This document shows positions 1-11,900 of a stretch of 64,000 nt of DNA, one piece after another (the stretch's first letter is position 1; each line of letters opens with the position of its first letter). The notes beneath the pieces were generated by a model, which worked only from the letters and a program-made list of their open reading frames with translations, did not search any database and was not told the origin of the DNA. Both the position numbers and the translations under genes were made by a program. Source of the stretch: Tetraselmis striata (taxonomy: Eukaryota; Chlorophyta; Chlorodendrophyceae; Chlorodendrales; Chlorodendraceae); contig VCJN01000999.1 in NCBI GenBank assembly GCA_006384855.1, positions 1 through 64,000 on the forward strand, written 5' to 3'.

Positions 1-120
1 ATAACAGCTGAGCCTGCCATCTTCCAGTTTTCGCTGCGTTACACGCAGAGCGCCCCCCCCCCCCCCCCCCCTTCCCCCCCGACTCCGTTTTCCCTCCACG
101 CTTTCGTCACTAAACCTTCC
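1..120 (-). repeat. Inverted copy of dispersed repeat also at 58.24-58.35 kb
   Basis: The reverse complement of this stretch matches 58240-58345, including a short hairpin (CGCTGCG facing CGCAGAGCG) and a homopolymer C run at about 51-70 that corresponds to the G run at 58285-58291. Homology stops at the ctaaacc around 117. A third copy begins at the same hairpin at 60994. It is probably the end of a dispersed retroelement; the window edge cuts it. Confidence 0.75.
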
Positions 121-813
121 TGCCAATTTCGGCTCTTGTCCATGTAAACATGCCTCTGCAATCTTTTTGGCAAAATTATATTCAACTTTGAAACGCTGTT
201 TCCGCGCCTGTATATTACGGTAGCTTACCCCATGGCGATGTTGTGGGGTTGAGGGGCATCAGCACCTTTGACACCGCTAGTGGGTGTGCACCGTATGCAT
301 CGGCATTTCTGGAATTCTAAGGTCTTTTAATTAAGACTGTTTAATTCAAGTAGTGTTCCTGGCCGGTAGTCAGACCGGGGTCGGTCGGCCGATGGGTGCC
401 CCCAACGGGGGGCAGATTCCTGCGGAACGCGTAGTCGCTACCGCTCGTGTGGTACGTGCACCGCCAAAAACATCAAGGCACTACCGGTAGCAGCTGCTCT
501 GTCGGCGCAAAAGCTCCGCCATCCCGCGCTCCGCAGCAACACAAACAGTTCATCCCTGCAGGGTGGCCACGCTCTTCGGCCTCCACGGTCGCTATGACCA
601 CCGCGCCAGCCAACCCGGAATCCCGGGGCTGCCACCGAACTTCAACCGTCGGGGCGGAACCTTCTATGCACGACACGGACGGACCTCGCCTCACGCGGGA
701 GGGCGCGGATACTCTTACGAGTACTTCTGGCGGGCCGGTGTCACGACGAATAAATACTAGGCTGAGCGACCCTTATTCCCAGTCGTCGGGGAGCCCGGCT
801 TTGCCCTCTCGCC
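121..813. other. Upstream region without recognisable gene
   Basis: Several overlapping open frames exist on both strands, but none shows a recognisable domain, and codon composition differs from the GC-rich coding sequence that begins near 1130. A 5' exon or the promoter of the plus-strand membrane protein gene could lie here; I cannot place a transcription start. Confidence 0.4.
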
Positions 814-3649
814 TTGGCCCGGCAGGCGCCGTGTCCAGCAGCGGCAGCAAAGAGCGCCGGCACAGTGACCCTGCTCAGCAGCTTGACACAGGTAGCTTCT
901 CTGGCTGGCGCCCGCTTGGCAACTTGCCGGAGAGGGTGGTGGCTGCCCTGTGCGGCCAGTTCCGCCGCTCCAGCAATAATGATGCTTCCAGGATCAATAT
1001 GTTTTCGCCGTCGTCCTTCCGTTGAATCGCCGTCTACATCCTTTCGAAATTTCGGTGCTCCCGGAAACAACAGCGGCAATATCAGCAGCAAGGGGGCGAA
1101 ATCCTCCGTGTACGAGCAAACGATGTACGATCATCCGGAGGCTGGGCTGGCCGGGCTCCTGGCGGCGATCACGCTCGCGCAGCTGATGCTGCCGCCGGCT
1201 GGCAGCGCGGCCACGGCACTGGCTGTCGGCAAGGCGGCCGCGGGGCTGGGATTCCTTGGCGGGGCCGTGTGGGCGCGCTGCCGCACCCTGGCCGCACTGC
1301 CGAGCTCCTCGGGTCACTGGGTGGCGGCCGTCTCGCCGGATATTCTGGCCGAGTGCGCCGCTTGTGCCCGTCTCACCCTCGCCGCGATGGCCGCGCTGGT
1401 GTTGGCGCCCTCGCTGGCCCTCGCTGCCGCTGGCCTGGCGAGTGACTCCCTGGGCTCGGCGCTGGTGCTCGCCAACGGCCTGCTCGCCGCGCTCGGCGCG
1501 GCCTTTTGCCTGTCTCCGCCCGAGCTGTGGAGCCCGGTGATGGCCACCGCGCTGGTGCGGCAGCGCCACGCGTCGATCGCCGCGCTCGCCGGCCTCCGAC
1601 CCGCCCTACTGCGCTGGCTGGTCGCGCTGGTGGTGCTGAACGCCTTGGCGGTCGCGTGTCGCCTCGCCGGCGTCGGCGCGGAAGCGCTTGCCTACGTAGC
1701 CTGGGCGCTCGTCGCGATCCTGGCCACCTTTTCTGCACGTGTCGCGCGTGCCGCCTCCCTCCGCACCTCCCTGCCGGCGCTGGTCCGCTGGGCGCGCTCC
1801 GCCGCGCCGCCGCGCCTGGCGCTGGGAGGCAAGGCGCTGGACGCCGCGGCGGCATCGTTGGCGGACGCCGGCGTGGCCGAGCAGCGCCGCCTGGTGGCGG
1901 CCTGCCTGGCGTTCAGCCTGTCACTCTCCGCGCGCGGCGCCTTCGCGCAGTACCCGTACCCAGCTGCCGCCATGCTCCTGCTGTGGGCGCTCCGCTCGGC
2001 GCTGGCCGCCGCGTGGGCGATGCTGCACGACGCACCCTGCACGCTGGCGCACCTTGTGCGCGCGCCCGGCGGCCCTGGCTTTGGCCTGCTCCTGGACGCG
2101 GCCGACCTGCGCACGGCGGTGGACTGCTACCTAGCCGGCCGGCGGTGGGGCCGCCCTGTGCGGCGCTACCGCTGCTCCCTCCCGCGCCTGCGCCACGCGC
2201 TGGCAGTGAGCTACGTGCCGCAAACGGGCCGCGGCCGCGGCGTGGCGTCCGACCTGCGCCTGCACATGACCCTGTGGCAGCTGGCGGCGCTGAGCAACGC
2301 GGCCGCGCGCAGCGGCGCCACCTACGTGTGGGCCGCCGCCTGGTGCGCGCCGCCAGAGTCCGGCCCGCTGCGAGACCAGCTGCTCACGCGCGTCATGGGC
2401 GCCATGTGCGGCGCCGGCCGCGCCGTGGCCATCCTCAGCGCGCAGCCGGAGGGCGGCCGCTTCTTCCAGACCGCGCCCTGCGTGCAGCAGTACTGCTGCG
2501 CCAGCATGCTTACCGTGGTGAGCCACCCCCTCCTCCCCCCTCCCTGCACGGGCTAACGATCGGAACTGGGGCAACGCAGCAACGCAGCGAGTCGATATTA
2601 AATTGTTGTTCACCTATTGCAACACGCTGTGCCTAAGATGTGTGCGGGTGTGAGTGTGCTTGATCGCCCGCAACAATGCCTTGTGATCTCGGCGAATAGG
2701 CAAACGTTGGCATTGGTACCGGCCCACATCTGTGCGCCTTGCCGGTCGTCATTACTGGCCAGATGTCTGCCTATATTCAAGCTGGGCGTGTCCCCACCCA
2801 GTTGACTTATCTATAACGATCCCACACATTCGTGACTCAAACCAACCACATGTTTTGTTTCCCGGCAGCGTATGTGTACACGCTCGGACAGACGAGTCAT
2901 GGTCTCAGCCCATGAGAATCTGGAACTTTCACTTGCAGGTGCCACATGCTGGGACTACTGATAGCACTGGTCATAAATGCGTTCAGAAACTGTCACTTGT
3001 AGTCGATGTATGGCAGGAAGGGGCGCATTGCCACTCATTACCCCCCGCCCGCCCCCCTGGCATATAGGCATCGGTGGCTTATAGATACACACGTGCGTGA
3101 GGTGTGAGGGGAATAATGAGGCGCACACGGCGGAGCGGGGGGAGGGGGAAGGGGGGGCTGACCCGGTTGCCGGCTGGCTGGGCGGTGCAGGTGACGGAGC
3201 CGCGGGCGGAGACCGAGGAGGCGGCGCGCGGGTCGCCCTTCCTGTCGGACGAGGCGCAGATCTTCAAGATGCTGCGCTGCTACGTGCAGGAGCACCTGCG
3301 CGAGGGCAGCCCCTTTTGGCTGCACGGCGCGACGGGCATCAGCCGGCGCGAGGGGCCCGCCATCCTGCAGCTGCAGCAGATTCTGTTCCGCAGCATGCCG
3401 ACCACGCCCGCGCAGGACAAGCTCGCGCTGTTTGTGCCCATGCTGTGGCACACGCCCGTCAGCGGGCGCGCGGAGCTGCTGCAGCTCACGCAGGCGCTGG
3501 CGGACGACTACAAGCCGATGATGGAGCACCACGCCGCCGCGCTGCAGGCGCCCGCCAACGCCAACGCCAGCGAGGCGTGGCTGCTGCAGATGGGCGCGCA
3601 CCCGGAGCAGCTCCGCTTCAGCTCCGCCGCGGCGGGGCGCACCATGTGA
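814..3649 (+). CDS. Multipass membrane protein with possible HET-like cytosolic domain (2 exons)
   Basis: Exon 1 is open from 814 to 2517 and exon 2 runs from 3191 to the TGA at 3647-3649. The donor ACCGTG|GTGAGC and acceptor GGTGCAG|GTGACG join in phase 0. The start is uncertain: ATG at 814 opens the frame, but the strongly GC-rich, protein-like part begins near the ATG at 1123. About eight hydrophobic segments fill the first two thirds, followed by a soluble part. There, a run beginning LAVSYVPQTG, then YVWAAAWCAPP, an M..MCGAGRAVAIL helix and FFQTAPCVQQYCCASMLTVVTEP resemble the order of landmarks in HET (heterokaryon incompatibility-like) domains: SYVWG, W-D-CI, M..IY..A, and RAW..QE. That assignment is inference from layout only. 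The C-terminal exon (ending about AAAGRTM) is helical with no known motif. The gene is convergent with the protease at 4.6 kb. A pure eight-helix membrane protein of unknown function is the alternative. Confidence 0.6.
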
Positions 3650-4625
3650 GGCAGGCGACAATGTGCCATCGTGTGGACCACCCACCACCTATGCTTAGGA
3701 CACCTGAGGGGTCGACGTGTACCTGCCTGGCGTTGGCATACTAGCAGTGCTGTATCAGGAGAGAGAGATAGGTGAAGGCGCCCTCAAGCATGGAGCTTGA
3801 TATGCCTGCCGCACTGTGATGCATGCCTCCTTGGCATGGTTGCGGACTTGCGGTCCGCACTGGGACGCTCACAGCAGGTTTCGTTCAGATATTGTTGTCT
3901 GCATCCGCGCAGTGTGAATCTATCAGCAGAGGCTGAATAACAAATACACTTTTCGTATCGTGCAGCAAGAAAAATGGCGAGTATGTACTGAACCAAACAC
4001 AAACGGACCGCGGGCAAATAACGCTTTTGACTCCCCCCCCCCCCTCAGCAAAGGGAAAAAACTATTCAAACGGAGAAATGCGTCAGAATAAAGCACGAAA
4101 TCACCACGACTATTCCGACAATGCACAAAGGGGCAAAACGAGTGATTATTTTTTGGTCCCACGAAGCTCGTTTAATTTTATACTATACCACTGATGATTA
4201 GATTCTCACTCATAGGCATTGCCGAAGCATAGTGTTCAGAGCGAGCGCGCTCCCCTCCTGGTGCTACCGGCAGTGACAAAACGCGAAGTGTTGACGCCTG
4301 CACCTCGGGGAAGCGCCGTGCCCTCCAGACATTGGACAGCAGCTACATGGGCAGGGTTCTGTGTCGGAGGATGGGGAGGTGCAAAAGCAGCATGTCTGTT
4401 ACGCCAGCCTTGACGGATTGTAGATCAGCCGGGCAGAGGGTCGCAAGTTACACTGCCACGGGGGCCGCGTAAAGGCTGATTTTGAGCTACTAGTCGAGCT
4501 ATTTTCTCGATGATAGGGGCCGGTGGGTGGAAGAGGGGGGGCCAGTGGGCGATAGCTTTCTGCCGAATGGTGCACTGGCGGCATTGAAGGGGTGGTGGTG
4601 CTGCCGGTGACGCTGCGGCTAGCAG
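3650..4625. other. Convergent intergenic region
   Basis: No coding signal was found between the stop of the plus-strand membrane protein and the stop of the minus-strand protease. It contains an 11-nt C tract near 4034 and the protease gene's likely poly(A) signal. Confidence 0.5.
4448..4452 (-). terminator. Poly(A) signal TGTAA of the subtilase gene
   Basis: TTACA on the plus strand reads TGTAA on the minus strand, about 175 nt beyond the protease stop codon. TGTAA is the standard polyadenylation signal in chlamydomonad algae (established knowledge). A 5-mer can occur by chance. Confidence 0.45.
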
Positions 4626-5953
4626 CTACTTCCAGTCGGGCATCGGCTCCTTTCCCTGCCTGGTGCCGGCGGTGGTGTCCCGGCCCGGTGGGTTGTGGGG
4701 CCTCTCCGCCGAGGGCTGCCGCAAGTGCCTGGGGGTGGAGCCCGAGGCGCCGTCGGGGTGCGGGATGCCGCCCGAGTTGGCGCGAAGCAGCGGCGGGTGG
4801 TGCCTCTCACCCGAGGGCTGCCGAGAGTGCCTGGGGGTGGAGCCCGAGGCGCCGGCAGGGGGCATGCTGGAGAAGATGGCCGGCGGGAGCATCATGTCCA
4901 TGCCAGCAATGCCCTCGAAAACGTCGACGTTGACGTCCTCTGCAGAGGCAGAGGCGCCGATGGGGTGCGCCCTGAGCTGCGGGGCAGCGGAGGTGGAGGC
5001 GCCGCTGGACGGGTGCATTGGCGGCAGGGAGGCGGACGCGGGGGCTGGCTGAATGGCTTTTAAGCTGGCCTGAATGGCGCGCTCCAGCTCACGTTCTTCA
5101 ATCGACATCTGTAATGCCACGAGACAATAGGTAATTGACACCAATTTCTAAACATAAATATACAAGAAATACGCAAACTACAACAATACTTATACAAACA
5201 TATATATATGCGTGTATACGTGATGAACTTTCGGAATGAACTATAAATGTTGTCACGTTTCTCACCTGAATAGCTCGCCGGAGTTCCATGTCCTCCAGCT
5301 CCGCCTGAGACCTTGCGCCTGAATGCTGGGCAACCGCAGGCGCGCCGCCGCTCATGGACTGCACCGCGCGCCGGAGCTCCTCGTCCTCCTGAGCCGCCTG
5401 CTGCGCCGCCGCACTACGGTGCGCCATTTGCATGTCCGACCGCGGCGCGAGGTGACTGCTCCCGGGTGTGGCGCCCCCGGGCGGTGGCCGCAGGCTGGAG
5501 GCCGGCGTGCGGTGGCTGCTGCCGGTGGTGCGGTAACTGCCGTTCGCGAGCGGCGAGTCGTACGTCGCGATGCCGGGTAGATCGAACAACGCCTGGCGGG
5601 AGCCGACGCGGAGGCGGCGCTCGCGCTCCATCGACTCGCGCTGCTCGCGGTCCCTCTTTCGTCCAAACCAGATGGCGGCGATGATCTGCCCATGAGCGCC
5701 GCAGGGGCAGCATGTTCGTCAGTGGCGAGGCAAGTAACCGACATCTTGCCGCACTGGCGAAGCAAATGAAAATGCGCGGACAGCTCACCATCACGGCCGC
5801 TAGCAACGTGATACTCACGGTCACGCCAATGGCAAGTCCTGCGGGAATGGCGGACGGCTCGCTGGATGGCAGAGCCACTGTCGAACGCAGGCCGTCCGTG
5901 GGGTCGTCGGGGTCGTCATTCCAATATTCGGGGATTGGGAGCGTGTCGTCCAC
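4626..5953 (-). other. Transmembrane helix and cytosolic tail with tandem ubiquitin-interacting motifs
   Basis: Exon 30 encodes SAIPAGLAIGVTVSITLLAA and continues into exon 31 as AVM-IIAAIWFGRKRDREQR: one helix followed by a basic stop-transfer. The tail holds EDEELRRAVQSMS (UIM-like, imperfect spacing), then LEDMELRRAIQ|MS split by the last intron, and EERELERAIQASL. The last two match the UIM core (acidic run, L..A...S). The rest of the final exon is Pro/Ser-rich and ends MPDWK. Topology places the UIMs in the cytosol. Confidence 0.75.
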
Positions 5954-8900
5954 CTGCGCGACGATACATGTCATGAGAGAACGACAGCTGAGCGGAGCCG
6001 GCAACATGGATTGCGCGACGTCGAGGTGGCTGAAAACGATGCAGAATCCATTCTAAGGGAAATTCATTAAGAATTCATGCACAAGTGAAATCTAGCGCGC
6101 GCGCGGGCACCTGGAACGAGTACGGTAGTGACTGCGCGCCGAGATTTCGGGCGTCGTCGATGGGGATCATAAGGAACTCGTAGCTACCAGACGGCAAGTC
6201 GCTGTAGATTACGGGCTCGCGACAGACCGTCCACCTGCCAATAGCCACGGGACCCTCGCCCTCCATCGTTACCATCTCCGCCTCGGCCAGTGCGGTAGCC
6301 GGAGAGAGCTCAAGGTCGCCTCCCGTGATCCCATCGACATCGAAGTTCGCCACGACCCCTTCGCCGTTGCCTCCCCTGCCACCCACTAGGGCGAGCAAGG
6401 AGTCGTTATAAGCTCGCTGCTCGGGGCGCAGCAGGCAGCGTGTCGAGGTGACGTTCGAGCCTCCGGGGCCGCCGTCCAGCAGGTCGAAGGTAAAGCGAAC
6501 TTTCGAGGCCACCGGATCGTCCTGGCAAGGGCAAAGCAGGAGTACTGTCAGACATGGACGACATTCGGGATCAGCTCAACCTGAGTTTGCAGGCAGCTCA
6601 GGATCAGGATAAAAAGGGCGGCGAACCCGCGCACCTGTGTCGGGCCAGAGCGCACAGCGCCCAGAGGCGCGGTATTGTCGACAATAACTGTATAGTTTCT
6701 GGGAGTGTTGGAGTTGAGGCTGCGGTCAAATGCGAGGGCTGAGAACAGAAATTTACCCTCTGGCAGCTCGTAGCGTACGCTACAGCGCAGGCACGGCACG
6801 AATTGCCCAGGTATGGCTGCGGCGCCGTCGTCGCAGCGCCGACAGGCCTGTAAATAAAGACAAACGGCAGCCACTGAGACATTCAGGCCACCAACACATT
6901 CACGCGCAACTCTACGATTAAGGTAGACGAGGCGCTGTGAGCCTACCTGATCTCCGCAAGCCCGCCAGTCGTGCCCGACTACCTTGCCGTTTGGACGCTC
7001 CAGCGCAATGCGATGATTGTCGCAGTCTGAGGGCCCAATGCAGAAGGCAATTAGACGACACTGCACGTTGTCCACTCCGCTTCCGTCTGTACCGTCGTCG
7101 ACGACAAAGACGATGTCGGCAACTGTATTATTGGAGGGTTCCGGAACGACCACATTGCGCACCGCCGGCTTGGAGCCATCCACCTGGAGCAGCAGAAATG
7201 GGAAAGGGCGGGTTACGATACATGATGTCGTGATATGTGTTTCCAATTGCGATTGGCTGATACACTAGGTACCGAATTGTACATTGCCGTCCGTGTATAC
7301 CTGGAAGCGAACGGTCTTTGTCGCAGCCTTGTTGCCGACCTCGTCCTCACCAGCCACGTAGAAAGTATAGACGCCGTCCGCCAGCGAGGTGTAGACCTGG
7401 CGAAACAAGAGGACGGTTCCAAAGTCATGCCCGGTTCGTCCGTATGTCACACCGGCATATCATCGACGAACTATATATTTCCCATACCTTTGGGGAAGTA
7501 CACACGCCCCAGTCGGCGAGGCGTGCGATGGACTCGCCGGACATGAGAGCGCACTTGAAAGTGATGCCCGGTTCCGTGGACTCAAAGGCAAACTTGGCGG
7601 TTCGGCCAGCCTGCAGTGAGCCGGGGCTGCTGGTCACAAGCACCTCGGGCGCGTTGGAGTCGACGCGGAAGTTCGACACAGCCTCGGTGTCCTGAGGAGC
7701 ACAGTGGCGAGAGAACAGCGATTACGAGTCGGTCGCAGCAGCGTCAGCTCGACGTTGCAAAGCAGAACGTCGTTGCATGAACGATGGTTAGGACGAGCAG
7801 AACACCTGTGATGTGGGAAATGCTGAAGTCGACACTGTTTACTGGTTCTTAGAAAGGCGGAGCATGAGAGGGCAGCGCACCGCGTCCATCATCTGCTGCC
7901 CGTTAGGGGTCGTATACGAAGCGATTGCCATGAAGCGGTACTCCGCATCCAGCAAGCCCGTTCGCACCCAGGGCGAGGTGCAAGGCTCCCAGCCGCGGGA
8001 ATACGGCAGGGCGGGCACCCAGTCCGCCCCCTCGCGGCGGTTGAGGCGGCATTGAAACTCCAGCCCGCTCCCTGCCATTGCCTGGCCTTCGCTCAGCGCC
8101 TGCAGAGCCTGAGGTAGCCAAGCAGAACGATGTAGGTATATTAGGAACAGGCAGGCCGCCTATCCTCGCTGTTCAAGCACCAAGGTTGGCTGCAACAGAT
8201 AAGAGGCCAGTAAGGTCAGAGCATCTGGGCGGAGAATAGCGAGCTGTGCTACCCACCTGAAATTCAAAGCGGACTGTCTGACCGTTGACGGCGCCAGCCG
8301 GGCCCGCCGTAATGCGCGTATACACCTGGACGCCGCGCGAACAATCAGGTTTATCACTCTAGCTCATGCAGGCACGGGAGGGATGCCTGCCTTGCAAGCG
8401 CCGTTGTCAACGTTTGCGCACCGTAGGACCATATACGGGTGCGCCTTCGGTCGCATCCAACACAGGGACAGGCAGCGCAGAGCATTCTTACCTTGTTGGG
8501 GTCCAACTCCACCAGCCAGTCCACCACCTGCTCCTCAGCCTGTGGACAAATCAAGAAGTTTCAGAGCCATCCAGCGATATCGCAATATCACTACCAACAC
8601 CATCAGTACTTGCGCTAATCTCACTGATCAACACTGCCTGCAGCAAATACTCGGTCCGCGCATGCTCCGAAACCATAGTGGGGACGATTCGGCGCAGCAA
8701 CAGCACTGATGCTCCAAAACCGCAACATCGGGAGGAAATCATATCGGGTGGTAGACGGTGCTCCGAAATCCATGCAGGGATTATAATATATGTCCTATGC
8801 ACCTATTACCCGTCGTCAAGTCTCCGAGGTCGCCAGCATGTTCTTTACACCGGCTTAATTTCTCATCAGATACAGACTACCAAACTAATCACATCAAGGA

Positions 8901-11900
8901 ACATTGCACCATGCCCCGGAACCATGATTTCGGCAGAAAGCCGCGACGACGGTGAATTAATCACCGAGATGGATGTGGGAGAGGTTTAGAACGCTTCGCA
9001 CCTGGTTTCCGACGGCGTCGGTGGCGCGGATAGCCAGTCGCCACTCACCCTCCTCGATATGCGATAGTTGCTGCGGCGAGCTGCAGGCAAACCATGTGCC
9101 CAGCGTCACTGGACCCAGCTGGTTCTCCACGTTGGCACTAGGGGTTCCATCCAGCTGCTCCAGAAGGCACTGCGGGGCGGGGTCGGAGTCGCACATCGAC
9201 GCACACATCGGAAGCATCAGCTCCGTTTCAAGATTAGCACGATCAGTTTGATACTAGGTACAAGTGCGAAAATCCCACGAGGTTGAGTCCGGCTTCAAAT
9301 GCATCAACTGGCATTTTGTTTGAGGTTCGTGGAGCTTGCTGGTTCATTCCAAATAGTTCGCAAGTTTCACTCCAACACAAATGAGCCAACGAAACTTCGG
9401 ACTCGTCGGTACCCGAACTTGAGACAGACTTTGTTGTGAGCGCGGCGCCGAGCATAAGCAGGGCTGCTCCCGCCTGTGGCGCGGGATAGCGCACCTCCAG
9501 CGAGACGGTGGTCGCATCCAGGGCGCTGAACTCAATGGTGGCCGCCTGTGCTGAAGAGATGACGGGCGGGCGGGTCTGAACGGCAATTTCCGGCGGGCTG
9601 CTGTCGACCACAAAGGCGTGGGAGTCCTCCACTTCCTCGCCCTGCAAAAGAAATAAAACGACGAAAATCCGCCAGAGCAACGGTCGGTACATGGTGGTCA
9701 AAAAGCTGCGCAAGCAAGGTCGACTCTCATCCGGGGTGGTACTACTTAAAACTGGGGTATTAATACAAGCGCCAGCCGCGGACCTTTGCGCGGACTCGAA
9801 ATGTGTAGGAGCCGTCGGGAAGGTCGGTGTAGCGGATGGGAGAGCTGCAGGTGCGCCAGTCGTGGAGGGCACTGTTGCTTGCAGCCGCTGCCACTCGAGT
9901 TGAGTCGGTGGCCGACTTTGTTCGAGTGGAGTCGGTGGGTGCCGTATCTGATGGCGCGGCGCTGCTGCTATCCCCCAGGCGGCACTCCATGCCCTGCGCC
10001 GAAAGGGGGAAGAGAGGGGCGCCTCAGGCAAGAGAGGACATGACAAAATCGACGGATGTACCAGCGAGGATCAGCCTGTTGCCTTTTGCGGTTCTCGTGG
10101 TGTGAGCATGTGAGCAGCTGTACCGTACCTCAGCAGGGATGCTGCCGGATCGGGTGTTGAAAGTGAACTCTGGGTTGCCATTGGCCGACAGCATCTCGGG
10201 AGCAATCGTGATGACCGCCACAAGAACCGCGCATCCCCCACTACCAAAAAAAAAGGCGGCACCGTTCAGATCCTTGGGACAAGGAATGCCTGTAGGATGG
10301 AGGAGGGAGCTTGTGCGTGTGTGTGTGGGGCAAGGGGGGGGGGGGGGGGGGGCACCTGGTGCTGGACGCTCCGACCGAGGGGTTGTTTGGCGACTCCAAC
10401 ACGCCGTTGAACTCGCCGTGCACGACCAGTGCGTACGGCTGCGGCCCGTAGCGCGCGAACACGCTGTGCGCCTTCACCTCGACTGACACCTGGCCAGCAG
10501 CCACGTGGTCGATGGCGACCTGCTCGACGTTGTTCAGGCGGTCCTCTTCGCCGTTGCCGCGCAGGGTGACGCCCTGCCGAGCGCAGCAACCCTTGTTAAC
10601 CTCCGAGCAGGAGGCACAACACCAAATGATCGCAACGTGGCAGATGTCCTCTCGTTGAGGAATGGAGTGGAGATAAGGGGTATGCGGGGTCTCACCTGCA
10701 GCCCTGCTGCCCGCACGCTGAGGTCTAGATCGTTGACGAGGTTCTTCTCCGCCGCGATGTCAGAGGGCAGGTCATGCCACACGAGCGTGATACGCATCGG
10801 CCCTCCATTGGCGCGCACACAGTACTGGTGTGACTCGCCCGTGGCCAGCTTGGCGCCGTCCACCACCTGGCCCCGTTACCAGCCAGCCATTTGTCAGCTA
10901 GGAAGGGGGGACAGGCACATGCAACCATGCCCAACATTCAGACATCACTGGAATCAAGCTGAAGACAGATGGGGTAGCGCCTATCGATAGAGAGCTGTGG
11001 ACGTCGCGTTTTACTGGTGGCGAGACATTTTCCAATGGTGCACTTCATGGCATCTGGCTAGAATCACACGGGCAGCCCTATAGCTTGCACACCATACTGA
11101 CAATAGCCTCAACATCTCAAAGATAGACACGACAAAATGGCGCCCCAACATCGGGTTAATACGCCTTGAAGAAGGGCCTAACATGATCAGGGAATTGGGA
11201 AGAAATGTCTGAGACGGAGGAGAGAACGGGTGCTGCGGCGCACACCTGCATGCGCCAGCCCAGCTTGGCGCCCTCCAGCGGGAGGCTCTGCACCATCGTG
11301 ACGCGCCCGTAGCCCTGCCGCCGGCTTGGCGTCGGCGCCAGGGGGAGCCCCTTCTCGGTGAAGCCCTGCATACGGCGGTGGCCGGCGACCTCAGCACCGA
11401 AGGGTGGCGGTGCCCCTGTGGCCTGTGCACTGGTGCGCAGGAACTACCCGCAAGCTGCCTCTACCAAATGTATGCGAAACTTTTGCTCCAGAACCATAGC
11501 AGTAGAAGAAGGAATGTAACATTATATTAAGACCGATACGCTCTGAAAGCACTCAGCATCCTCAGGGCGGCCATCGATGGTAACATCTGTACAAGTACAG
11601 TGCGGTAGGAACTAGCGCTACTGGTGGTCCGAACGACACTTCTCCCTTGCGGTGGTGATTGCGGACTTAATCAGAGCGCTCTCTCATCATATCGATCATC
11701 GTGATGACAGAGCGCTCTCAATAAAGTCAGAAATCACCGCCGGAAGGGAGAAGTGTCGATCGGACTTACATCCATCTAAGTATTATCTTCCTCACTGAGA
11801 ACTGGTAGGCATGTGAGATGCTGAGGACATGGCCCTTCGTCGGGAGAGCGCCACCGAGAAACTCCTTCCAGTCGATGGCACCTTCGAGAATCTCAAAGTT

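Noticed and set aside
447-1025. 192-residue frame upstream of the membrane protein
   Set aside because: No domain, atypical composition, overlapping frames of similar length on both strands.
1506-2636. 376-residue plus-strand frame over the membrane protein gene
   Set aside because: Arg/Pro/Ala-rich shadow of the true frame in GC-rich DNA; the other frame has helices and a phase-matched intron.
10334-10352. G runs as assembly padding
   Set aside because: They recur at a consistent place after 5' splice sites and vary in length and flanks, so they look biological, though exact lengths may be inaccurate.
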